Assembly: GCA_036925085.1 (NCBI GenBank)
Contig: JAUPFP010000002.1
Coordinates: 2,502,550-2,566,549, forward strand
From: Brachycybe producta
Lineage: Eukaryota > Arthropoda > Diplopoda > Playtdesmida > Andrognathidae
Length of the DNA stretch: 64,000 nucleotides
Direction of reading: 5' to 3'
Positions 13,001-28,000 of the stretch are shown here, piece by piece; position 1 is the first letter of the stretch; every line of letters begins with the position of its first letter. A program made the translations under genes and the position numbers. A model generated the notes under the pieces. The model was not told where the DNA came from. It worked only from the letters and a program-made list of their open reading frames with translations, and made no database searches.

Positions 13001-16000
13001 ACAATGGCAACTGCTACTGTTCCATTGTCCAAAATTGAAATTCATGCAGTAATACGATTTTTATGGTTGAAAAAGTGTAATCCCACTGAAATTCGTAAGC
13101 AAGTGCATGAAGTTTATAGTGAGAAGGTTATTTCGCGGCAAGCAGTCGGGGAAATGGTGGAAAATATTCGAGAACTATTATACTGATGGCTGTGCTGGGA
13201 GACCAAGCACATCAACAACAGTTGACAATGTTGAGCACGTTGATGAAATGATGTGATCAAACCGGCAAATAACAGTTGATGGAAAGTGTGGGAACACACC
13301 CTCGCTACAGCCTTAATTTGTCGCCCTGCGATTTTCATGTCTTCGGCCCAATGAAAAATGAACTAGCAACTCATAACTGGTGTTCACATTCTGGACGAGA
13401 CTTTTATGAAGGTAGAATTACAAATCTTGTTCAGTGATATAAAAATGCAAGAACTTCTTGGGTGATTATATAGAAAAATAGGCTTTATGTATACTATAAA
13501 ATAAAAATAGTTGCACATTAAAATTGCTTGTACTTTTTGAGTTGTGAGTGCACTTACTTTCTGACTGCCCCTCGTACTTCAGTAGTAATGGAATACATGT
13601 AACTATGATTAATTTTCGATAGGTTGTTTTGGGTGATATAACTAAGGATTGGGACTACCTAGAACAGAGTAAATTTATGGGTCACACACAACAATCAAAA
13701 ATAAATGTTACCCAGTTGATTTGGTTTTTGAATACCCTCTACACTGTACATTATTTGGCCCTCATCATCTCATACTGAATTGTGAGTTCAATTCTTATCT
13801 AGGTTGCAAAGGCTGCTTTCCAAGAGCATAATAATCCAATGGATGCTGCTCTATTTTACTTGGCAATGAAAAAGAAAACTGTTCTTTGGGGATTGTTTAG
13901 GTATGTATATCTTTGGTAGAAATTTGAGCAGCCCAGAGTAATCTGCAGCAGCGGTAGCATCCTCTAGAGCAGGCTGCGGCAGCAATATCATCCGAGTATT
14001 AAGCAGCCAATCTCTTCCATATTTTAACAAGGAAGTGTTAGAAAGAAACAAAAGAAAGTTGGGAGGGGAGGAAAAACACTTTTTTTTGGTAACCTAACCT
14101 AACCGAACTGAACCTAATTTATTTTCAAAGAAAAAAGAAAAGTGTTTTCCTTCCCCCTTCCCAACTTTGAATTGGTTTCTTTCTAACACTTCTTTCATTC
14201 AGCACTGAATTAAATTGTTTACCGCTATTGTTTCAAATAGGGGAGAGACTGGCTGCAGAATACTCGGATGAGATTGCTGCCACAACATGCTCTAGAGGAT
14301 GCTGCCGCCGTTGCAGATTACTCTGGGCTGCTCAGATTTCTACCACATATCTATGTGTGTTGACTGTTTTCTTATAGTTTTTTTAATATTTGTATCTAAA
14401 GGTCTGTTCAAGATTCTCGAATGGTACCTTTTTTTCAACGTAATTTTAATGAGGATCGTTGGCGTAAAGCAGCCCTTAAGAATGCTTTTGCATTATTGGG
14501 CAAGCAGCGGTTTGACCATGCTGCAGCATTTTTTCTTCTAGCCGGAGCTCTTCATGATGCTGTCGAGGCAAGTTTTATTTTACTTTGTTACGTGTTATGT
14601 TAACTTTTCTTGTGGTTTGCAGAACAATCTTATGTATTCCATTGTTTTCTTTCAAATGTTAATGCATTTTGCCTGTTAATTCTATTGTTATACATGCATT
14701 CATTTAAGAGGCTACATCGTAAAATTACTTCGTAAATTCTCCGAAAAGAGCGCTAACATCGTTTTTCTATTGAGCCCATAGACCCAATGTTAAAGAAAAA
14801 ATGTAAATATTTAAAATACACATTTGCGACAACATGTTTATTTTTTGACCTCCATTGCTCTAAAGAGCAATGGAGGTATATAGGATCATGCAAGAAAAGG
14901 GGAAAAAAAGGATGTCTGTGTGTGTGTATGTATGTGTGTGTGTGTGTCCGGAACCGATTTAGTTCCTCGAACAACTCAAGAACGGAATGAGATAAAGACA
15001 TGCAGTATTTTTTATTTGATTCCGTGGGTCAATATGAAGCTCCTGACAAAAAATTAGAAAATTTTACCCAGGGGTTATTTTTTTATGATTTTTTTAGAAA
15101 CAAATTTTGAGTTTTTGGTCATAATTTTTAGTGGGTCGAACAACTCGAAAACGGGGCCACCTACAATAAAATGTCATCAGACCTAAAATGATGTAAACAT
15201 TCTGACGATGAAACTGGAAAAACTGTTATTATTTTTGTATATTAGAATACATGTGACGTATTTTCATTTTAAACCCGTATTATTACAAATGAATGACGCA
15301 TGCGCATCACATGTAACTATGTCATGTACATGAGTACATACATGTGTGATTATATATATACACATGCGCACACGTGTGTACATGTGCGTACACATGCGCA
15401 CACGTGTGTACACGTGCGTACACATGCGCACAAGTGTGTACACGTGCGTACACATGCGCACAAGTGTGTACACGTGCGTACACATGCGCACAAGTGTGTA
15501 CACGTGCGTACACATGCGCACAAGTGTGTACACGTGCGTACACATGCGCACAAGTGTGTACACGTGCGTACACATGCGCACAAGTGTGTACACGTGCGTA
15601 CACATGCGCACAAGTGTGTACATGTGCGTACACATGCGCACAATGAAAAAAAGTTGGTTATTTGATATATGAAAGCATATATTAAAGCAATGGAGGTCTA
15701 TAGGGTTCCTTGAATCCCTTGTTTAAAATTGTTTTTACGTATATTTATGAGCATTTTAATGGCTGTTTTTTTCTTATTCGTTTAACATAAAGTTAGAAAT
15801 TCACGATTTTGAAATAGTTTTTAAAACTTCCAAATTTTTTAGCATTATATCACTCGATCAGCATATATTTAAGGTGCAAACTGCACTTTGAAAACTTAAT
15901 ATTGGACAACTTTAAATATGAAAAATAAACATATTGCCGCCACTGTGTATTTAAAAAATTAACAACTTTTCTTTAAAACATTACCTAGTGCTCTTTGCGG

Positions 16001-19000
16001 ACATTTTATGAAGTAATTTTGTGATGTAGCCTCTTAACTTAGTTTTGCTTACAAAACATTGTGGTAAAAACATAACATAGTGCAGCGGTGAGTCAAGATC
16101 CAAGCTGTAATGCAAGCTGCGAGCTAAAGATATAAGATAGATATTTCAATTGATCAGCACATAATAAAGCTTCATGCATAATGTTGGATCTTGAAGAATT
16201 TTTATAGTGCTACTCCTGTTGACTTCTGCTACAGAGTACTAAACACCATATAAAACTTGTATTATTAACCTGAAAAAAATGGATGTGGAACATTTTATTA
16301 CATCAGTGTTAACCCGTAACTCAACTCCCTGCTATCACTGCACTGCTAGCATGTAGCATCCTGATACTCGCAGCGTGTATCCTAGTCATTCGAATCCCGC
16401 AAATCTTGAAAAATATTCGAGATTCGAAAACTCGACTCTTCGCGCTTTTTTCGTCTTTCAAATTTATCGAAATCAAATTAAGCTAAATAAACTGTTACAA
16501 ACGTTGCTAAAATTAGTTTTAACTTTATTGACGTCCAATAGAAGCGTTCACTAACATATAAAACAGTGATTGTTGCAATTTCGGTGGTACCCTAATATAT
16601 CACCTTCTGGCGACCCTGAGTGCCACACTTGTTTTTTATTATTAATAAGTTAATATTCAATATTTCATTTATTTGTATCTTCTTAATGAATAATATAGGA
16701 TTCTTATATTAAGGATTCGCGAGATACGGGATTCGAGAACCTTTTAGGATTCAGATTCGAGAAAATTTAGGATTCGTCTCACCTGTAGTTTTTACTGTTA
16801 CTTGATGTTGAACTACGCTTGCGAACATTTACATTTAGTTCTTGTAAAAAAAATTTACGAATTGTTTCAATTGTCTTGCAAACACCTGTAAAGCTTTATA
16901 AACTATAGTGTATGTCATCTAAACATTGAAATCTATACATACTGTTTGAAAAGAATGATGACTTTTAACTTAAATAAACGAGTAATTTCGTGGACATCAT
17001 TATTTTTATCAAATAGACAACAGCGAGTCCAAATTGATGGTGCTGTGTCAGACTGGGCTAAAGTAACATCTGGTGTACCTCTGGGTAGCATTCTTGGACC
17101 ACTGCTTTTCCTTCTGTTCATAAATGATCTGGCAGACAGATGCAACAGTATAAATGCATTTGTTTGCAAATGATGCTGTTGTTTACAGGAGGATTAGGGA
17201 TAATGAGGATAGTGAAGACCTCCAAAGAGATCTAGACAGTGTTGAAGAGTGGTGCTCTGAGTGGAATTTAAAACTGAATAGGAGTAAATGCAATGTTATG
17301 CGAGTTTCCCGAAAGCGAGAATCTTGCATGGCAGATTACACAATGGGAGATGTTCAGCTAAATCATGTTGATACCATCAAATATCTTTGCTTAACTTTGT
17401 CCAAAGACATGATTTGGAAAGATCATTGAACCAAAGCAGTTGCCAAAGCTAATCAAAGGCTGCGGTTTGTCCAACGCACTCTTAAACAATCTAAAGAATA
17501 TGTAAAAAAGGTCTGTTACTTTACCCTAGTTAGACCTATCTTAGAATATTGTTCCCCAATTTGGAGCCCATTTAGAAATAACGTAAAACAAGAAATAGAA
17601 ATGGTGCAGCGCTCGGCTGCAAGATTTGTAAAGGGACAGAAGCGTATTCTGACAACGTATCGTCTATGCTCCAAGGGCTAGAATGGGAATCATTAGCAGG
17701 CCGAAGAAATGAGCAAAGCCTCGCTCTTCTGGGACGTTTGCTGTCTTGTGATAGCATTACTCTGCTTAATGGTTTACTAACTAGAAATCCTCGTAAAGGT
17801 AGATTTGGGCATTCAAAGACTTTCAAAGAATTAATGGCTATGACAGATGCATATTTTTGGTCTTTTCTTCCTAATGTTGTTAGACTATGGAATTCTCTTC
17901 CTGTGCATAGTTCTTTGTTAGGACGATTTCAATTTCATGATGATGTTGTATTTTTAAATAATGACAGTCGTGATTGGGAGCAATTCCCCCCTGCCACATG
18001 GCTTTCAAGCTTATTGCAGGTGTATTTAATTTAATTTAATTGAATTGAATAATGCTTGGCAATTTTTGCAAACTGTTGTAATTGACTTGCAACCACTTGA
18101 AATATCTAACATACTGTTGTAATAGGCATGCAAACTCAGAGCTTACAGAAGTTACAAGCGTCAACAGGCTGCTGCAGTTGTTATGACAACAGTTGCAAAC
18201 TTTCAAACTGATAAAGCCGAGTTACGAACACTTGTACAAAATGTTTAATTGGATGAAGGGACAAATGCTGAATAGGAATGGTTGGAAACGGATCGGTCCC
18301 CAAATAAACACGTCAATTGAAGGTGAACCTGCAAAATGGCGTGCACTCGCACAAGCAAACAGGATACAAATAACACATGCGGTGGTGACGGTACAGAGCT
18401 GTTTCTAATGGCCTGAACATAATAAACAATTAAGGGCGGCCATGTTTGTGATGTAATTCCTCAAGTGGTGTACCTTCTGAATGTAGGACACGGTGTGTCA
18501 CATGGTGAACATACCTGCCTGTGAACTACCCTACAGAGTGCAGCATTACTCTATTAAGTACAGGTTGGTGTCTCCCTCACTAGATCGGGTCGAAACAACT
18601 GCATTTGAAATGTCAGCCATATTTTAAAGTTAAACATTAAAAAAAACTTCATCACATTTTTTCTTGCTTTAGCTTTCATTGATTGATTTACATCGGAATC
18701 ATGTTTTTAAGAGTTACAGAAAATCATACAATCTATTATATTTTGCAATAAAAAACTTGAATATTTTTTATTTATTTCTAGGTTTGTTTAACAAAGCTCG
18801 ATGACTTACAACTTGCAATGGTTATTATACGGTTGCACGAGGGAGAATTGGATTCTTGTCCTCAAGCACTTTGCTCAGTTCTTTTTGAACATGTTCTGGG
18901 TTATGACAGCAATGGTGACAATTACCAACCATGCAACGCGCACCCGGATGCTTTTCTCCGTAGCATGGCGTATTGGACTTTAAAAGATTATGCAAATGCT

Positions 19001-22000
19001 CTTGGAACGCTGTTGCAAACGGATGTGGGCTCAAATCATCCAAAAGCTGCCACTGATGATGGTCGGTGGTTGCCTAATTCAGGTTTAAATTTATCAATTC
19101 GTTTTTTTTTTTTTACTTTGGAGAAATTAACGTTGTTTTGTATTTTTTTAAGCTAATCCGAGTGTATTTAACTTTTACCTGTACTTGCGAACTCATCCAC
19201 TATTGATCAGACAACAAATTGCTGGTTCAGCTCAAGGAAAGGTGAATCCAAAACACAATTCATTTATTATTGTTCACGCTGATGTGCCGGCTTAAATAAA
19301 TGTTGGAAAATTTCACAGAACGCTCTATAGAGCATGTCCTGATTCCCGAGTTTGTGGGTTGAACAACTCAAGAACGAAATGAGACAAAGACATGCAGTAT
19401 TTTTTATTTGATTCAGTGGGTCAATATGATGCTCTTGACAAAAAATGAGAAAATTTTATCCAGGGGTTATTTTTTATGAATATTTTTTAAGAAACAAATT
19501 TTGAGTTTTTGGTCATACATTTTTGTGGGTCGAACAACTCGAAAACGGGCCACCTACAACAAAATGTAATCAGACATAAATGATGTACACATTCTGACGA
19601 TGAATCAGGGAAAAATGAAATTTTAGAATGATCTGATAAATAAAATTTCGATTTTTTAGAAACGTAATTTTTTAAAAAAATCGAGATTCTTCCTCTTTTC
19701 AGTTGTAGCATTTGAAAGGGGGACTATTCCTATTACTTAGGAGGTGTGTTTCTTTCTATGTTTTGTTATTATTTTTGTATATTAATCATTTTAAACCATA
19801 TCACAAATGAATAACGCATTATCTATATACACATGCCTGCACGTGTGTACATCTGCGTACACATTAACACGTTTGTACATGCGTGTACACGTGCGCACAC
19901 GTGTGTACATGTGCATACACGCGCGCACGTGCATACACGTGTGTACATGTGCGTACACGTGTAACAATGAAAGAAAACTGGTTGTTTGATATATGATAGC
20001 ATATATATTAAAGTAATGGATGTCCATATGGTTTCTTGAATCCCTTGTTTAGATTATTTGTTTTAGTTAAGAGCCTAGGTACACCTCCATCTTGTTATTT
20101 TGAGGATACAACAGCAAGACAAATGAGTGTTACTATATGGTGTTGCAAGAAATAGTATCACAATCGCTCAATTAAATCACAGTAAAGTGCAAAACGCAAT
20201 AAAAGTATTATTCTTTAAGTGCTCACTTATTATAAATTTTGAAAAGGTCCTTCTATTTTTAAACAAGGTTCAAAATCATACATTTTTTTAACTCTATAAT
20301 TGTCAATATACAAGAAACGATGATAGTTGGTTGTCATAAAAAGAAATTTTTTTTACAGTTTTAAAAAACTGTTGTCTAAAATAATCTTCATTTTTTTCTT
20401 CTTATAAACTAGTGGGGTAACCTGTCATAAATGACCGGGAGCAAAATTTTAGTTTAATTTTGCTACTACAAGCATTTAACTATTTTATTCAAATACTTCA
20501 TAAGCACCTTACTTTGGGTTTGGGTTCTTGGATCGGGCGAGCCCAACATAAAGTTGGTCATGAGAAAAAACCGGTTCGTTTAAATTTAAATAAATTTTGC
20601 CGTGCTTAATATATATAAAATATCAATTCTCAATTACAGGGGTACCCGAGCTTACGAACATAATGTATTCTTTGAAATGTGTCCTAAGTGGAATTTATTT
20701 TATTCATTCATTTTAATGCTTTGCACATTGCAAACATATTCGTAAGAACTGGGCTTGTCACAATTTATTTTTCTGTACAATGTTCTGAAATAGGAATTGT
20801 TTGTTTCTTGAATGTTCATAACTTGGGAATCAGATGGTATAACAATTGCAATTATATCTGCCTTTTCTTAAGAAGGAGCTTGTGACGTCATAGGGATTGA
20901 CCAAAAGTTTTAGAATTGTGTCATTTAGTCCAATAAAAAGAAATAATGCAAACGTTTTCAACAGTTTAAACAAAATAATTCTTGAATTCAGTTATTACCC
21001 TTTTTTATTAGATAAAATGACACAATCCTCAATTTTTCGTCAAAAGTTTTTATGGACAGCTGTTTGTCACGTACTATTAGTAAGAAATTTCTTTATATGA
21101 TGGTAATTTGTGCCGAAATTTAAGGAGAAATCTTGATTCTTGAACTTCATTTTGAACTCAATTCTGTGATATTAAGTAGAAGTAAGTGTCAAGTTTTCTA
21201 CGTGAATTTAGGTCTTTAGTAACATACTGTATATTTTTCTAGCGACCGTTTCACAAAACTACATTACAAGACTTGTTAGTAACAAGTAAATTTTTAACAA
21301 GTTTGTAAAATATCTACTTATTAGCGTTTCACAAAAGTACAAGTGTACACTTGTAATTACAAGTGAATTTTTACAATTTTACAAGCGAATTACTTGTAAA
21401 CCACAAAAGATCACTTGTAGTTAACACGTGTAGTTGACAAACTTGTTACTGACACTTGTTACCAAACAAAGATTTTCTACCTAACTCAAAAGGCAGGTAG
21501 ATTGTTTTACAAGTGTTTAGAAGTAAGTTCCAATTTCGAGGTTTCTTTTAAAACACACAGCTTATTTCCTAATGCACTTTTTTTAGACATTTTTACACTA
21601 TTGGAATACACACAAAAAAGAAACCGACTATTTTATAGATTATGTTCTTATAAGTTTGTTAGTAACAAGTTTTGCCAACTACACTTATTACAGATGAGTC
21701 CAATTTCACTTGTTCCCAACAACTTGTAAGCTACAATTGTTAAGCGTGCACAAGACTTGTAATTTTGTGTATAAATGTTCGTGAAACATCTGTAACCAAC
21801 AAGTTGTGATAATCGACAATTGTTACTAACAAGACTTGTAGTTTTGTGAAACGGGTGGCTGGGCCCCTGCTGTTAATGTATTACTGGCGTGACCAATCAT
21901 CATTTTTTGTATTCAAATTAACTAGATTCTCCTCGGTGATTCAATTACGGCTTTGGAGAGACGCCTTTACTTTACGAGTGCTCATGCACATTTCAAGGCT

Positions 22001-25000
22001 GGCTGTCCAACTCTTGCGCTGGAAGTTCTGTCTCGGTTGCCAAGCAAAGTTGCAGGAAGCTCCTTATCAAACAGCTGTGTTAATACACCATGCAGTAGAA
22101 AACCATCATCTTCTGCAGTAATAGGTGGCCAAATTGACACGGGAATGTTTGGTGGTGCAGAGACTTCCATTTCTAAAGGTAAGCCATTTCAACATTGAAG
22201 TCTAGACGAACCCTAAATTATAGGAGTTGTTTAGAAAACTGACAAGTACAATTTTAAACTAGACCAGCATTTCCCAAATGGTGTTTTGCATAACCCTGGG
22301 GTTCCATGAAGCGAAAGTAAGGGTTCTGCCAGAAAATTAATTTAACTCACGACGTCAAAATATTAACTTACAATAGTTTCTTAAAAACATTTTTTAATAC
22401 ATAAATATATTTTATTTTCAGAAGTCACAGCATGTTCTTATCAATTAAATTAAATTATACTTAAGTTATTTGAAAAGATAAATATTTAAAAAGGGAAATA
22501 TAAAGGTTGGGACAGTTTACTTGCAAAGAGGACAAATTTTATTCTAAACATTTTTAAGCAGATACTAGAAGGCTCTTGTCCTAAAGCAACTTCTAGGTAC
22601 CTGTGTGGGGCATTATATTTCAGTAGGTGGTGACCACTGTAACCAAATTAGACAAATTTGTACACAGGCTGATTCATATTAGTACTGTCCATTGGTTTCT
22701 ATGGTGGTAAGGCAATGAAACTCTCTTGCAGAGGATTTTATGCAAGGAAGTAAGAGTGTATTATGGGGTTACTTGATTTTCTGACAGCTGCACCAGAACA
22801 TGTTGCAATTGTATTGAGTTTATATCTTTTTTTAGTTTCAAATGCATTTTGTATGTTGCAATCGTACCGCAAGCCTTCCTCGCTGCTTGCAGAGTAATTT
22901 GTCAAATTCAGAGAATAATTTGTTCATAATTCACAGATCTTGACTGGGGCCAACCCATGTCATTTTTAAATAACAATGTTAACATTTTTGATGATGGAGA
23001 AATTGGGATGGAGTTCATAGATAAAGATGGTGAAACTCATGAAGACAAAGAAGGTAAACACATAGTGGCCCATCTGGCTAGTATCTTTTTGAACAATTTC
23101 AATACGTAATAAAAAAGAACACATTTTTAAAAAAATGTTTTCATATACCTATTTTATTAATGTATAGCTTGTAGCGCCATTGTTGGTGAAGATGTGCAAC
23201 AGTGCTGCTTCAATATTTCTATTTACGTTCAGTCAGATATGCAAGTTTTATATTATTTGTTCTGAAGAAGCCCTGTGGCAAGAAATTGAGATTTGGCTGC
23301 ATGCTGCGATCATAATCACTAAACACATTGAAGTGTAGTTTAAAACTATTTGTCTTAATATACGAGGGTGAGTCAAAAAATTATCTGCACTTCGGTTTTC
23401 TGTGATTTTCAAGAGCCAGTATTGGAACACTATCAGGGAAAAGGTTCAACAATCAACAGTGCTCATTACAGTGTGATGCTCACTTAAGAGCTGAAGCCTA
23501 AACGTCGGATTAAACGCAGGGGACTGCCATCCAAGGGCGTTGTGATCATGTACGACTATGCACGTCTGCACATTTCTGCCCACACTGTTTACACTTTGCA
23601 AAAACTTTGTTTTGAGGTATGAAAAGATCCTCTCTATAGTCCTGCTCTTGCTCCATCGGACTTTTACCTTTTTGGTCCCCTGAAAGCATACCTTCGGGGA
23701 CGAAGACTCACCTCTTATGAAGAAGTGAAGACAACGGTGCATTCATGGCTCGCAGCTTAGCCTAAAACATTTTTTAATAAGGGAATACAAATGCTTGTTG
23801 ACAAATGGACAAAGCGTATTGATAATGCATGGACATTATTTCGAAAAACGATATATTTGTATTTTCTAAAAGTTGATTAAAATAAATTTTACAGCCAGAG
23901 TGTGGATAACTTTTGACTCACCCTCGTAGTTACATTATTGAATTAGCAAAATTTCGCCCAAAATTATGTTTTACTAAATATATTTAAATTAAGTAATTTT
24001 GTTTTGTACAGTTTTCTTGCTTTTGAGACAAAACAAAAATAATACAGCGTTTTGTATGACCAGTCATGTTTTAATAATTCAATTCTCACAAACATAAATT
24101 TGCTAACTTTTATTACTCTCTGTACTTATCCTTTGAAGCAATGGAAAAATAGTGATGTTTTCAAGATTCTCAAACGGTATTACAACGCTTCTGTAATGCG
24201 CGTTTATTTAGTTTCATACCAAGTTATTTACGACATAATTCAATAATTTTGTAATTTTAAGTCATTGCGTACGAAACCTTAATTTTTACAAAGAACTGAG
24301 GCGGAAGTGACGTCAAAATATGTCAGTCTGTAAATAAAATTATAAGTCCTTATATTATGCCGTATTGAAATTGTTCCGACTTAAAAGTTTGAATTGTTTA
24401 AACTTATATTTTATTACTGAAGTAAATATGATACGTTCATTAAACAATTCCAATGTTCTTTTCTTTACATAATTAAATAAGTTTTTTTTTTATTTATATC
24501 TATATCACACAAAGCAACAAGTTACCCGTCAAGTAATCAACTGGACATCATGGCGCAACAATTGAAATTTATCGCATGTCTCAAGGTGTGATGATTTGCA
24601 TTTTTCGCTTTTTTATAATTTGGAGCTATTTGTTAAATGTATTACAATTGTTAACCAATAATATTTCCTAAGGCTGTACCGATCACACTTTTTTACCACG
24701 CGAATTCCGAACCGATTACACAAAAACAAATTGGCATGCCGATTGATTTAACCGAGCCGATCATGCTGATTTTCATTACCGAATTTGTTTCACAGTCGAC
24801 TTCTGGTACAGAAAGTGTAGGCTATACACACAGGCATACAAGCTAGGAGAGGGCAATTGTCCCATCCCTCTCTCCAAAGCTGCTCAGACCAAGTCAGATT
24901 TGAGCAAACAAATGTTTTTTTAGATGTTTTTGATGTTTACAAAGCAATGGCAAGACAACAATTTTCTTTTAAAGAAGGATTAGTGATAAAGTTGGTAATA

Positions 25001-28000
25001 AATTGATTCACCCTCTACCGCTGCCATATTATCGGGGAGCAGACCTAATTGTTGCGTGCGTTAATGATCGGAAATTGGTTAACATTTGTTTGTCAATCCG
25101 ATTTTTACGCAAATATTAGGGCTTGACCGAAACGATTTTGCTGTACCGATTTTTGCCGATTTACTGCTAATCAGCAAAAATTGGTTCGGCAAAATTGTCT
25201 CGGTACTACCTTAATATTTGCCTGTGTACGTACTCAAAACTAGTGGGAAATTCAGTAATACGGATCTAATTTTATTTTTACTTGGTTACGTTTCATTTTT
25301 CTTGTGCTGATTTATTTTTTATTTTTAACACTTAAAGATAATTTTGTATTTAAATTTTGTAGTTTTCGTCAATTATATAATTACAATGGAATGGTTTTTA
25401 CGTAAATTTCTAAACTGCGTTGTCCACTATTATATTTCAGATTGTCATGGAAGAGTTGAGCACTTTGGCAACTGGATTCGAAGTTGATGGAGGTCAGCTT
25501 CGTTACCAACTTTATGTTTGGTTGGAACAAGAAGTGGAGGCATTAAGGGAAATTTGTTATTACGGAATGTCACAAGGTTAATAACTTTATAAAATAGACT
25601 GTTTAAGAGTCCTTTTTTAAGAGGCTACATCACAAGATTACTTCGAAAAATCTCCGCAAGGAGCATCGGTTTTTTATTAAGCCCGTAGACCCAATGTTAA
25701 AGAAAAAATGTTAATTTTTAAAATACACAGTCGCAGCAATATGTTTATTTTTCATATTTAAAGTTGTCCAATATTAAGTTTTAAAAGTGCAATGTGCACC
25801 TTAAGTATAAGATGATCGAGTGATGGAATGACAAAAAGTTGGTAAGTGCGGTTATATTTTTAAAAATATTTCAAAATCACGAATTTCTAACTGTTAAACT
25901 CCATTGAGTACGTCCAAATAAGAAAAAAACATAAATTAAAATGCTCGTAAGAATATGAAGAAATAATTTTTAAAAATAATCAGCGCGTGCGACAGTGTGT
26001 TGGCTTCACTGTGGTTTAATTGTGGTTTTTAAAAATTATTTTTAGGTATTTTTTACGAGCATTACGAGCGCGTGCTCAATGGAGTTAAACATAAGAGTTA
26101 GAAATTCGCGATTTTGAAAGTTTTTAAAATAGAAGCACACTTACTAATTTTTTGTCATTCTATCACTCGATCAGCATATATTTAAGGTGCAACATTGGTA
26201 ACTTAAGTAGCGATGTAGACTTTCGTTTTTTAAAACATAAAATGGTGTGTGGCTTGGTGACTCGTAAAATTCACTTAATTTTGAAGTGGTTTTTTATGAT
26301 TTTAAGTACTTATTTTTTAATTTTAAAAAGTTATTTTGGCAATAGTTGGTTAATTCTTGACTATATTTCAACAAAAAATTCCTGGTTGTAATGGCCTCCA
26401 AGTAACATTTGAGAATTTCGGTTGCTCAAATAAAAAAAATTAAGAAATTAACTGTTTGAACAAGTTTATTTGATACACTTTCTCTTTAAGGTTTCAACGA
26501 AAACAGCCACAAATGCAAAAGATGAAACTAGCTGTTTAAAATTGAAAAAATAGAGAATTTCATGCTCTAAGCTATTCATTTTACCTGTATTTACGAACTC
26601 AATGCACATCTCAATTTTGTCATGCAGAAATGTCACACCAAATTTCATTGTTGGATTTGAAATATTGCAAAATAAAATTCGCCACATTTTCATGACCAAT
26701 GTGGCGATTGGCAACAGGGTTTCCCCACCGTTGCTCTAGTATAATGCAAGAAGGTCTACATGTAGGGTTTTTTGGATTTATTTTTAGTAGAGGTGGGACG
26801 AATCCTAAAGTTTATTTTCTCGAATCCGAATCCTAAAAGGTTCCCGAATCTGGAATCCTTCATATAAGATTCCTATATTATTCATTAAGAAGATACAAAT
26901 AAATCAAATAATATTAAATACTTAATTATTAATAATAAAAAAACATTGTGACACTCAGGGTCACACAAGATGATATTGGTGATCAGGATACCACTGAAAT
27001 TGCAACAATCGCCGTTTTTTTGTTAGTGAACGCTTCTGTTGGACGGCAATGGAGTTAAAACTAATTTTACCAAAGTTTTTAACATTTTTTTTAAGGTTAG
27101 GATTCGAAAGACGAAAAAAGCGCGAAGATTTGAGTTTTCAAATCTCGAATATTTTTCTAGATTCGCACGGTTCGAGGAATCGAATGTCCCATCCCTAGTT
27201 TTTTGGATTTCTTTTTAGATATTAGACCCACGACGAATTGTGACGAAAATTCAAAATTGGTGTCTAAGAACGGATAATTGCCAGGAGCATCAAATTGACA
27301 CATTATATAAAAGAAAAAAAACTGCATGTCTTCATCTAATTCTATTCTCGGGTTATTTTTCTCGCATTCTTTTGACTGCCATTCATTCTAATGTCTATTA
27401 TATGTTCATTTTAACATAGGAACCTTGGATGATGATGAGAACCAATTGTTTCTTAACATATTTGATATTTCTATTAAGGTTCTGCGGTTGCAAATATTGA
27501 CGATTCTGAAAGAGTTGCTGTCCAAACCCCATCGCCATCAACAAAGGTTGGCGAACGACCGACTCTGCACGAAATTCTCCTTGCAGACAAAATGGATTTT
27601 GAAGCCAAACTTCAGCGAGCTGAAAGAAGAAAATGTTGGCTTAAAGGCATGTGCAGTTATTTTTTTTCTCTTCTTCTTGGTGTTTGAAAGTTCTATGGAG
27701 GAGAGTAATACAACTCATTTTCGTTAACGAGCATGTTTCTATTTCTTTATGAAATTGTGCTTTTTGACTAACTAGCAATGGTTTAGCAGAGATTGATGCT
27801 AATTTTTTAAATAATTTGTTACTAGCAAATCAAACATTGTTACGGACATTACTGACCTATTGCTGTCTTCACGGTGCCAGCGGTGGTGGCCTTGCTTCAG
27901 TTAGAATGGAGCTAATACTTTTGTTGCAAGAGTTGCATCAAGAAAAGACACAACGACAACTATTGTCTCCTTTGCCATTCCCTACGACTTTGCCTCTTTT

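Noticed and set aside
15264..15672. Repeat-protein frames on both strands
   Set aside because: Minisatellite locus 4; artefacts.
27425..27727. 100-residue frame overlapping exon 17
   Set aside because: A shifted frame of the real exon. The conserved residues (LHEILLADKMDFEAK) are in the other frame.
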